A stretch of DNA of 64,000 nucleotides. It comes from Acidobacteriota bacterium (GTDB lineage Bacteria > Acidobacteriota > Terriglobia > Terriglobales > Acidobacteriaceae). The stretch lies in the NCBI GenBank assembly GCA_018268915.1, contig JAFDVQ010000006.1, forward strand, positions 62,001 through 126,000, given 5' to 3'. Both the position numbers and the translations under genes were made by a program. Below the pieces are notes generated by a model. The model saw only the letters and a list, made by a program, of their open reading frames with translations, was not told the origin of the DNA and searched no databases. Positions 1-7,030 of this stretch are shown here, piece after piece; the stretch's first letter is position 1, and each line of letters begins with the position of its first letter.

Positions 1-80
1 GTGCCGCTCCCGATCATCCGGTAGTCTTGAACATCCCGGAGACTGAGTATTTGAAATGCTTGATCCTGGAAGTCGAATAG
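1..80 (+). CDS. C-terminal end of an unidentified protein (partial)
   Basis: An open frame enters the window from the left (codons counted from base 3) and ends at a TAG at 78-80. The 25 residues seen end in ETEYLKCLILEVE. The short alternating hydrophobic tail would fit the last beta strand of a beta-sandwich domain, but too little is present to assign a family. It is called because it is open to the window edge and the next gene begins only after 270 bases. Confidence 0.4.
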   Translation, partial: AAPDHPVVLNIPETEYLKCLILEVE

Positions 81-154
81 CATTCATGCTGGCTACAATC
101 AAATGCCCCACTGAATACAGTGGTTATGCCCCCACCTGTAGCGGCACCGAGTAC

Positions 155-190
155 AACTTATTGGCCTCAGTGTCCAAATAGCCGACCACT
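155..190 (+). repeat. Dispersed intergenic repeat, copy A
   Basis: This short stretch matches the core of copies near 4.74 kb and 6.17 kb. The shared core is CCTCAGTGTCC followed by an AT-rich step and GCCGACCAC. It is intergenic, between the partial gene and padR. Nothing else recognisable lies between 81 and 305. Confidence 0.45.
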
Positions 191-305
191 GGCTCACAAT
201 GCCTGAAATGCTGCCCTCGAGCGGCTCAGTGAGTGATAAGCCTGTTCTCGACCATCGAACGTTGTCAGTCGCCTGTTCGAGTTGTCGGAACAAATTCCCC
301 ACATA

Positions 306-353
306 TGCCTTGACCTTCTACATATCTACGATTATATGTAGAAGCACAAGGCA
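306..353. promoter_or_regulatory. padR promoter with embedded palindromic operator
   Basis: Two nested inverted repeats centre on 329/330. The inner arms CTTCTACATAT (315-325) and ATATGTAGAAG (334-344) are perfect over 11 bp with an 8-bp spacer. The outer arms TGCCTTG (306-312) and CAAGGCA (347-353) are perfect over 7 bp. A TTGACC box (310-315) stands 17 bp from TATATG (333-338), so the palindrome covers the whole promoter. PadR repressors bind ACAT/ATGT-type palindromes of this size, so autorepression is the likely use. The start codon at 353 is only about 8 bases past the predicted transcription start, leaving almost no 5' leader. Confidence 0.75.
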
Positions 354-703
354 TGAAAGAAGACAGCAAATTCGATCTACCCCAGGGGACACTTGACCTG
401 CTCATCATGAGGGTGGTCTCGCTTGGACCCATCCACGGCTATGCCATTGCTCAGCGCATTCAGCAAATGTCTCGGGAAGCTCTGCAGGTTCAGCAGGGAT
501 CTCTATATCCGGCGCTGCACCGCCTCGAATACAAGAAGCTGCTGATGGCCAAGTGGCAGGCAACCGAGACCGGCCGAGAAGCCAAGTTTTATGAGCTAAC
601 CAGCAGAGGGCGCGCCTTTCTCAAAGACGAAACCGAGAAGTGGAAGCGGCTGACAGATGTCGTCGGCCTCATTCTCAAGGGAACATTGGAGGGAGTCTCA
701 TGA
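353..703 (+). CDS. PadR family transcriptional repressor
   Basis: This 116-residue protein is almost entirely a PadR winged-helix domain. It starts with the family signature LPQGTLDLLIMRVV (residues 9-22), then GPIHGYAIAQRI, then the recognition-helix region QQGSLYPALHRLE and the wing around TETGREAKFYELT. The C-terminal helix is short, as in the acidobacterial PadR proteins paired with permeases. Its TGA overlaps the ATG of the next gene (ATGA), so the two are translationally coupled. It probably represses its own operon through the palindrome that covers its promoter. The effector is unknown. Confidence 0.93.
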   Translation: MKEDSKFDLPQGTLDLLIMRVVSLGPIHGYAIAQRIQQMSREALQVQQGSLYPALHRLEYKKLLMAKWQATETGREAKFYELTSRGRAFLKDETEKWKRLTDVVGLILKGTLEGVS

Positions 704-3399
704 ATTGGTTTCGGAGATTGTTCTCGCGAAAGAGCATGGACATCGAGCTGGATAAGGAGTTGCTCTTCCATATCGAAGCGCAGATCGCAGACAAGATTCG
801 CTCCGGCGTTCCTGAAGATGAAGCACGCCGTCTGGCACGACTCGAGTTTGGCGGTATCGATCAGATCAAGGAAGACTGCCGCCAGAGGCGTGGCACCGTC
901 TGGCTTGAATCGCTCCTGCAAGATGTCGGGTACGGTCTGCGCCAGCTTCGCAAATCGCCGGGTTTTACGCTTACGGCAGTGCTGACGCTGGCCTTCGGCA
1001 TTGGCGCGAATGCGGCCATCTTCACCCTTGTGAATGCGGTGCTGTTGAGAGACTTGCCCGTGGTCGATCCAAAGTCGCTGGTGCGATTAGGTAACTGGGC
1101 TGACTGCTGCCAGAACTCGGGGCCGAAGCAGGATGGAAACTACAGCATGTTTTCGACCGAGACATATGAACAGCTGAAGAGAAATTCGCCCGAGTTTGAA
1201 GAGCTCGCCGCAATGCAGGCGGGATTCGAAAATCGTCCAGTTGTCACGAGGCGTGACGCCCGTCAGGAAGCTCCCAGGCCGCGTATGGGAGAGTTTGTCT
1301 CTGGAAATTACTTTGGGATGTTCGGGCTGCAGCCCGCTAAGGGACGGTTGATTTCCCCTTCAGATGACCTCGCCGGCGCCCAACTAGTTGCGGTGATGAG
1401 CTATTCGACCTGGAAGAACGTGTACGGCGGCGACGATTCAGTGGTCGGCAGTACCTTCTGGATGAATACGAAACCGGTAACGGTAATCGGCGTGGCTCCA
1501 GAAGGTTTCTATGGCGATCGCATGTCCAGCACGCCGCCAGATTTCTACCTGCCAATTGCAACTGTTCCCGACGAGATGGGTGGAAAGGGCTTTCGTGATC
1601 CCTCGCAAAATTGGCTGGATATCATCGGGCGCGTGAAGCCTGGGATTGCAATGCTTCCACTGCAGGAGAAGTTGAGTGCAGAGCTGAAGGGAATCTATGC
1701 GAAGGACTCACACTTTTCAGCAGCGGATATCGCAAAGGCGCATTTGGTTCTGACTGCTGGCGGTGCCGGCACACAGTCCATGCAGGATAGTTATTCCTCC
1801 AACCTCAAACTTCTGATGTGGATTGCGGGGCTTGTGTTGATGATTGCATGCGCCAACATCGCCAATCTGCTGATGGTCCGTGGCATGCAGAGAAAGACAG
1901 AGATGAGCGTGCGGACTGCGCTGGGCGCGATACGCATAAGAATTGTGCGGCAACTGCTCACAGAGAGCCTGCTGTTGGCAGCAATAGGCGGCGTGACCGC
2001 TCTGGCCGTTTCTTATGGCGGGGCGCGAATGTTACTTATGCTGGCTTTTCCAGGCGACCAGCATTTGCCCATCAGCGCGCGCCCTTCGTTTGAGGTGCTG
2101 GGTTTTGCGATATGTGTGGCAATGGCCACAGGTGTGATGTTCGGTGTGGCCCCAGCGCTGATTGCCGCGAAGGCATCACCCGCAGATGCCTTGCGTAGCG
2201 GGACCCGGACGACGTTGGGCGGCGCTTCACTCGTGCAGCGTGGGCTGGTTGTGTTTCAGGCGGCGTTGTCAGTGGTATTGCTGGTAGGCGCGGGGCTCTT
2301 TTCGCAAAGCCTGAGTAAGCTGCAACATACTGATATGAAGTTGGAGTCGCAGAATCGGTATATTGTTCACATTAACGCACAGGCCGCCGGTTACAAAGAT
2401 GACCAGATCGACGCCTTATACAGGACACTTGAAGAGCGCTTTCATGCAATACCCGGCGTCGTGAACGTCGGCGTGAGTACCTTTACGCCGATGGAAGGCA
2501 ACGACGACGGGTATGGAGTCCACCTGGTCGGTGAGTCGGACATCCACATCGAGGCCACCAACATCATTGTGAATCCCGAGTACTTTGATTCAGTCGGGAC
2601 TCGGGTGCTGATGGGGCGCGGAATTAATGCGCACGACACGGCCACGTCGCCGCATGTTGCCGTGGTCAACCAGGACTTTGTTCATTCGCTTTTCAAGCCG
2701 GGAGAGAACCCAATAGGCCGCAGCTTCGTCGCGGATGGAAATTCTCCGAAGCCTTACAAGATTGTCGGCGTCGTAGCGGGAACATCCTACACAAACGTGC
2801 GTAGGAACGGGAAGCGCCCCATGTACTTTGGCCCACTGACGCAGCCGTCTGAGGTGGGGTACGCAGGCGCTATCGTGATTCACACTTCCCATCCGATTAG
2901 CGACATGGAGGAGATTACGCGGCGAACATTGATGGGGATTAATTCAAATCTGGCGATACAGACATTTGAAACTTTCGATGAGCAGATTGCCGGCAGATTC
3001 ACGCACGAGCGAATGCTGGCGACACTGATGCTCCTGTTCGGGGGATTGGCTCTTTTGCTGGCGACGTTGGGACTTTACGGTGTCACTGCGTACTCGGTGG
3101 CACGCAGAACAAGCGAGATTGGCATTCGCATGGCACTGGGTGCAAATCGCAGCTTCGTTGTGACAATGATTCTTCGCAGCTCCATCTTGCAAACATTGTT
3201 CGGAGTTGCCATCGGGGTCCCAGTAGCATTCTATGGAGCCACGCTGGTGAGGTCGCAGCTCTATGGGCTGACCTCCATGAGTGGCAGTGCCCTGTGGGCG
3301 GCCGTGGGCATGCTGCTGGCTGCCGCATGCGCGGCAGGGGCGATTCCAGCCCTGCGCGCGGCATCGGTCAATCCTGTGCGGGCATTAAGGATGGAATAG
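700..3399 (+). CDS. ADOP-type ABC transporter permease (MacB/FtsX fold, duplicated)
   Basis: The protein has 899 residues starting at the ATG that overlaps the padR stop; an in-frame ATG further upstream lies inside padR and is rejected. Residues 1-85 form the soluble prefix domain (MDIELDKELLFHIEAQIADK, then an EARRLARLEFGG helix) typical of acidobacterial duplicated orphan permeases. TM1 lies at about 88-110, followed by a MacB periplasmic core, a three-helix FtsX domain (about 375-510), a second core and a second FtsX domain (about 760-890), ending NPVRALRME. No ATPase gene is adjacent, as is usual for this group. The substrate is unknown; macrolide or lipoprotein export and mechanotransmission are all possible from the fold. 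PadR control suggests an inducible stress or export role. Confidence 0.9.
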   Translation: MNWFRRLFSRKSMDIELDKELLFHIEAQIADKIRSGVPEDEARRLARLEFGGIDQIKEDCRQRRGTVWLESLLQDVGYGLRQLRKSPGFTLTAVLTLAFGIGANAAIFTLVNAVLLRDLPVVDPKSLVRLGNWADCCQNSGPKQDGNYSMFSTETYEQLKRNSPEFEELAAMQAGFENRPVVTRRDARQEAPRPRMGEFVSGNYFGMFGLQPAKGRLISPSDDLAGAQLVAVMSYSTWKNVYGGDDSVVGSTFWMNTKPVTVIGVAPEGFYGDRMSSTPPDFYLPIATVPDEMGGKGFRDPSQNWLDIIGRVKPGIAMLPLQEKLSAELKGIYAKDSHFSAADIAKAHLVLTAGGAGTQSMQDSYSSNLKLLMWIAGLVLMIACANIANLLMVRGMQRKTEMSVRTALGAIRIRIVRQLLTESLLLAAIGGVTALAVSYGGARMLLMLAFPGDQHLPISARPSFEVLGFAICVAMATGVMFGVAPALIAAKASPADALRSGTRTTLGGASLVQRGLVVFQAALSVVLLVGAGLFSQSLSKLQHTDMKLESQNRYIVHINAQAAGYKDDQIDALYRTLEERFHAIPGVVNVGVSTFTPMEGNDDGYGVHLVGESDIHIEATNIIVNPEYFDSVGTRVLMGRGINAHDTATSPHVAVVNQDFVHSLFKPGENPIGRSFVADGNSPKPYKIVGVVAGTSYTNVRRNGKRPMYFGPLTQPSEVGYAGAIVIHTSHPISDMEEITRRTLMGINSNLAIQTFETFDEQIAGRFTHERMLATLMLLFGGLALLLATLGLYGVTAYSVARRTSEIGIRMALGANRSFVVTMILRSSILQTLFGVAIGVPVAFYGATLVRSQLYGLTSMSGSALWAAVGMLLAAACAAGAIPALRAASVNPVRALRME

Positions 3400-3621
3400 C
3401 AAAAGCTCCAAGTTCTCCCTGCAGCCGCTGCTGCCTCAGCAGATCCCCGACCTGCATTCGGACAGTTGCTTTAGACCTGCGAGCCCCTTCCCGCCTGTAA
3501 TTGAGCGCGCAATCGCCAAATCGCTCAAGAGCTAAAACGACGTTTGTGGGAGTATTTCCGGCCATGCGGACAGTGAGGACAAGAGATTGTCAGGTTCCCT
3601 ATGGCCGACGACTCGGGAACT

Positions 3622-4659
3622 TCAATTTGCAATGAGCACAATTCCAGTCTTTCGTTCACCTTCCCTCAACTCGATGATCTGCGCCTCTCCCTGCACGAAT
3701 CCTTGTTTGCGCGTGAATTGGGCCAAATACCTACCGGGCTTCAGATGCGCTAGTTGAAACGACCCGCTTGGCTCCAGCTCTGACGTCAACACGGTGTTCC
3801 ACGGCCTGCCGAGGGATGTGACAGTGTCTGCCTTCACCCAACCTTCAGCTTTCTTACCATCGGGAAATCGGACAGTACCGGAGATGCTTGCTGACGGCCC
3901 CACCATGATTTCAGCGCGACAGACAGTTTGGCCGAACGCATCAATTGCAACGGGCGGAAGTGTTTCGTTAATAATCTTCCCAAGATTCGAGAAGGCGACA
4001 CTCACTGCAGCTGGCAGATTCAGAGACAGGCGATAACGCCCATGGGGCACGCCATCGAATTCAAAGAAGCCACCTTTGTCAGCAATCACTGTGGTGGAGG
4101 CACCACCTGTTTCGGGTCGCAATGATACGGACACACCCCCAAGCGGACTCATAGTCCCCCCTTCGGGTTCTGACATCTGCGAAAGTTCACCGACGAGTTC
4201 AGGTAACCGCTGGTGCGAAGCAATCCTTCTGAGAATTCTGACGTCAGCTTGCCCACGATCAAGGGATGCAGTTCGGGAACAGATTCCGGTGTTTAAGATA
4301 CCGCCGCGATCCCATGCATCGATGAGGTATTGCTTGCCGACCTCGAAGTGGAATCCGCAATCGCCGCCTCCCATTCCGGTTCGGACGTCAACTATATCCC
4401 CAGGCTTCTTGGTCCCTCGAAAACTCTCGACCACACGAATCCGAACGGATAGGTGCCACCGCGTGATCCCGTCGCCGGGGGGAACAGGTACTTTCGATAG
4501 CACCTCGCCGACGAAATCCACGTCAGCATAGAAGTGTGGATCGCAGACCTTATGCTCGATGCAACTGCACCCCCAGAGCCTGAGTCCACCGGATAACAAG
4601 AGAATCCAGATGAGCGCGACCACTCTGATCCACAGTTGGACCGGACTTTTGGTGTTCAT
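3622..4659 (-). CDS. Secreted protein with NTR/TIMP-like N-terminus and carboxypeptidase-regulatory-like domain
   Basis: The 345-residue protein has an N-terminal hydrophobic segment (about 12-28) ending in GLRLWGCSC. This could be a signal peptide, with the CxC motif starting the mature protein. CSCIEHKVC followed by ADVDFVGEV resembles the netrin/TIMP-like fold, in which an N-terminal CxC clamps the barrel; a further C-G-F pattern lies near residue 100. From about 175 there is a transthyretin-like carboxypeptidase regulatory module (GGVSVSLRPETGG, then GFFEFDGVPHGRYRLSL), and a second similar module follows. It is likely extracytoplasmic. The function is unknown; it stands alone with no operon partner. 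Confidence 0.65.
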   Translation of the reverse strand: MNTKSPVQLWIRVVALIWILLLSGGLRLWGCSCIEHKVCDPHFYADVDFVGEVLSKVPVPPGDGITRWHLSVRIRVVESFRGTKKPGDIVDVRTGMGGGDCGFHFEVGKQYLIDAWDRGGILNTGICSRTASLDRGQADVRILRRIASHQRLPELVGELSQMSEPEGGTMSPLGGVSVSLRPETGGASTTVIADKGGFFEFDGVPHGRYRLSLNLPAAVSVAFSNLGKIINETLPPVAIDAFGQTVCRAEIMVGPSASISGTVRFPDGKKAEGWVKADTVTSLGRPWNTVLTSELEPSGSFQLAHLKPGRYLAQFTRKQGFVQGEAQIIELREGERKTGIVLIAN

Positions 4660-4708
4660 ACTCTTTTAGACACCGAACAACCGAATTAAATCACGAACGA
4701 TGACTTGC

Positions 4709-4777
4709 GGTTGGGTGACCGGCCAACCGGACCTTGAGGCCAACTTCTTGACCTCAGTGTCCATACAGCCGACCACA
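4709..4777 (+). repeat. Dispersed intergenic repeat, copy B
   Basis: This is the longest copy of the repeat. It begins with a CCGGCCAACCGG mini-palindrome, continues with CTTGAGGCCAACTTCTTGAC and ends CAGTGTCCATACAGCCGACC. It lies between the NTR-like gene and the LprI-like gene. Confidence 0.5.
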
Positions 4778-4844
4778 CTCCCGGAAGTGATTAGTGGAGC
4801 GAGTATTCTGATTCATGCAGCAATTCACAAGTCATAGGAAGCGT

Positions 4845-5276
4845 ATGAGAAGGCTCACAATCGCAATCATCTTTGCTGTGTTCGGATGCCACTGCCATGG
4901 ACAGACGACGGCTGCATACGAGGGATGTATTGAGAAGTTGAAGACGCAATCAGAGTTGAACAATTGTGCCAGCGACGAGGCAGCGCGAGCCGATTCTGAA
5001 CTGCAAGCCGCATATAACGGATGGCTCGCTAAGATTGCCGCAGACTCGCTCGCCGTTGCGAAGCTCAGGGTAGCGGAGGAGGCCTGGCTGCGCTACAGGG
5101 ACGCATACATCGCGGCGGTTTATCCCGCTCAGGATAAGCAATTGGCTTATGGTACGGAATACCCTATGGACGTTGATCTCCTGCGAGCAAAGCTTACACG
5201 CGAACATTTGGCTGCGATTACGTATCTCATCACCGAGTTATCAACCCACGCAGCAGTAGGGATTATTGTCGGTTAA
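4845..5276 (+). CDS. LprI-family (DUF1311) secreted protein
   Basis: The start at 4845 is preferred because AGGAAG lies just upstream and the protein then opens with a compact signal peptide (MRRLTIAIIFAVFG, cleavage before QTTAAYEG). An in-frame ATG at 4815 would add ten residues. The mature part carries the lysozyme-inhibitor LprI N-terminal pattern: a Cys-containing helix (YEGCIEKLKTQSELNNCASD), then ADSELQAAYNGWLAKI and EEAWLRYRDA. The two cysteines about 14 residues apart are conserved in the family. It is probably periplasmic or surface-located; lysozyme inhibition is known for the mycobacterial relative but cannot be inferred safely here. Confidence 0.75.
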   Translation: MRRLTIAIIFAVFGCHCHGQTTAAYEGCIEKLKTQSELNNCASDEAARADSELQAAYNGWLAKIAADSLAVAKLRVAEEAWLRYRDAYIAAVYPAQDKQLAYGTEYPMDVDLLRAKLTREHLAAITYLITELSTHAAVGIIVG

Positions 5277-5340
5277 CCGGCCACCGGGAAGTTGAGGCCA
5301 TTTTCTTGTCAGCGTCTCCATTGGCGACCATACAACCATA
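5271..5340 (+). repeat. Dispersed intergenic repeat, copy C
   Basis: This is a diverged copy: AACCGGCCACCGGG, then AGTTGAGGCCATTTTCTTG, then a TCTCCAT block and CGACCATACAACCA. It begins at the stop codon of the LprI-like gene. Confidence 0.4.
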
Positions 5341-5390
5341 AGCTCTCGACGGGAGGTATATGCTTCGATAAACCCCCGAGGAGAAGTTCG

Positions 5391-5618
5391 ATGCGGCCTG
5401 GATCGCTGCCTCTTTCGCAATTGGTTCTTTTGGATCTTGTCGCACCACCTGCGCTTGCGTTGGCGTGGGCGCTGCTGTCGGGAGGATGGGCAGCCATCGT
5501 GCAGGGAGGAAAGGTCAGTGACGAGACTCAGAAGCGGCAAAAGACGGAATTCTGGGCGATTCTCGTTATGACGTTCCTAATGGGGGTGGGGTGCACGGTG
5601 TACGCGTGGCTGACCTAG
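5391..5618 (+). CDS. Small two-helix membrane protein, unknown
   Basis: The 75-residue protein starts at an ATG preceded by a strong GAGGAGAAG ribosome-binding site. Upstream in-frame starts would run through repeat copy C and are unlikely. Two hydrophobic helices (about 9-30 and 52-72) flank a charged hinge (KVSDETQKRQKTEF). No family is recognised. It lies in a run of small single genes on the plus strand. Confidence 0.5.
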   Translation: MRPGSLPLSQLVLLDLVAPPALALAWALLSGGWAAIVQGGKVSDETQKRQKTEFWAILVMTFLMGVGCTVYAWLT

Positions 5619-5751
5619 TTGGAGCAAACTTCCGAATTGCCGACAATACGACCGCGACCTCTTTCCACTTGTACCATAGGTGCATCGATCTTTGTGACAA
5701 CAGAGTGCTCCAAAATCGTGAACGGGCTGACAGCACAAAAAAACTGACGAC

Positions 5752-6120
5752 ATGGTCATGCGACCAAAGGCGGTCAAAATCTCAACATGGCTTATGGCCA
5801 TTCTCAACATTCTCGGTTACGCGATCTTGTGGGACCCAGCGGCGCATAAGTCTCGTTTTGCTTTGATCTTCCTCATCACGGTCTTCACTCTAACCATTGC
5901 CGCGGGATACGTCGTGCTGTGGTTCTTCTGGAAGGGGAAGAACTGGGCGAGAATTCTCGTTCTGTTAAATTGCTTTGTCTGCTTCTATAACGTCCACGAC
6001 ATTCATTTCTTCCTTCGAGTGAACCCGGTTGAAAAAGTGATGCTCCTAGGCGAAGGAGTACTAGCGGTTTTCCTTCTTTATTGGCTGAACACTCGTGAAG
6101 CGAAAGCGTATTTCAAATAG
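5752..6120 (+). CDS. Four-helix integral membrane protein, unknown
   Basis: The 122-residue protein has four predicted membrane segments (about 9-26, 33-57, 63-82 and 94-112). A basic cytoplasmic start (MVMRPKAVK) and basic loop (WKGKNW) suggest N-in topology. The ATG at 5758 is an equally possible start. The pattern resembles small uncharacterised DoxX- or DUF-type membrane proteins, but no diagnostic motif was seen. Confidence 0.5.
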   Translation: MVMRPKAVKISTWLMAILNILGYAILWDPAAHKSRFALIFLITVFTLTIAAGYVVLWFFWKGKNWARILVLLNCFVCFYNVHDIHFFLRVNPVEKVMLLGEGVLAVFLLYWLNTREAKAYFK

Positions 6121-6144
6121 GCAAATTCCGCACGCATGTCACAG

Positions 6145-6184
6145 CGGTTGGATAACCGGCAATATGGACTGAGGTCAAGAACTT
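6145..6184 (-). repeat. Dispersed intergenic repeat, copy D (inverted)
   Basis: Read on the minus strand, this stretch gives AAGTTCTTGACCTCAGTCCA then TATTGCCGGTTATCC, matching copy B with two bases missing. It lies downstream of the four-helix membrane protein gene. Confidence 0.45.
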
Positions 6185-6368
6185 GCCAGATCGCGGCCGG
6201 ACGAGAGCCTAGATGTCAACCAGAGCCATCTTCTCCGGCCGGGAGGTGATGCTGATTCAGCGTCCCCGCCGACGTGGGAGGTTCCAATGTACAGCGTGGG
6301 GCGATAACTCTGTACTCAGTGGCGGCATTTTGTTACATCAAGTGCCGGGATTCATCGTAATCCGCAGC

Positions 6369-6902
6369 TCAGGGATCAGCTCCTGGCTTAGTTCGCCGAA
6401 ACCAAGCCGGAAACAATCCTTTGAGCCTTCGTCGCGGCTCTTCGGCCATATCGGTCTGCGCGGATTGCATCTTTGTGAGCGCCTCTTTGACCTGGCTGCG
6501 CAGCGACTCCGCTTCGAAGATGCACAACCGGAGGTACGCAGAGACGCTCAGTCCCGCATTCACGGCGCGCTCATGAAGCTGGGCCTGCTCTTCTGCGGTA
6601 ACCCGAATCGTGATGCTGGCGCTCCTGTGCTTCTTTCCTGCAACAGTGTTCGCCGGAGCACTCGAAGAAGTTGGGGATGCTGATGGATGGACTTTGTTCC
6701 TGTGCCCTGAATCCACTGCAGTTCCAGATATCCGAGCTCCGCGGGGGGCGCTCAATGCCTGCTCGTAAGTAAGAGTGACCGCGTCGCTCGCAAGGGCGCT
6801 GTCATCCCAGGAATCGCTCTGCTGCCGACCAGCGAATGATGCAAGAAAGCTGGCGAAGCTTCCGGTAGTTTTCTGACCCGCTTCTTGTATTGGATGCGGC
6901 AT
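6369..6902 (-). CDS. Ribbon-helix-helix protein, mobilisation (MobC)-like
   Basis: The start is placed at the ATG at 6902; a TTG at 6926 is possible, and neither has a clear ribosome-binding site. Residues 1-85 are low-complexity and Ser/Ala/Thr-rich. A ribbon-helix-helix follows: SASITIRVTAEEQAQLHERA, then AGLSVSAYLRLCIFE. This is the pattern of plasmid-mobilisation accessory proteins such as MobC and related DNA-binding proteins. The C-terminus is basic (EEPRRRLKGLFPAWFRRTK). No relaxase or type IV secretion gene is nearby, so it may be a domesticated chromosomal DNA-binding protein. Confidence 0.6.
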   Translation of the reverse strand: MPHPIQEAGQKTTGSFASFLASFAGRQQSDSWDDSALASDAVTLTYEQALSAPRGARISGTAVDSGHRNKVHPSASPTSSSAPANTVAGKKHRSASITIRVTAEEQAQLHERAVNAGLSVSAYLRLCIFEAESLRSQVKEALTKMQSAQTDMAEEPRRRLKGLFPAWFRRTKPGADP

Positions 6903-7030
6903 GCCAAAGATGTTATGCGCAGGCAATCACAAATGCGCCAGAGCCTGTTTGACGGTTACAGACGGCCTTCCCGATTCGGACCGATTCCCAAATATGTTTC
7001 TTCTTTCGGTCTGAGTCTCAGAGCCAAGTC

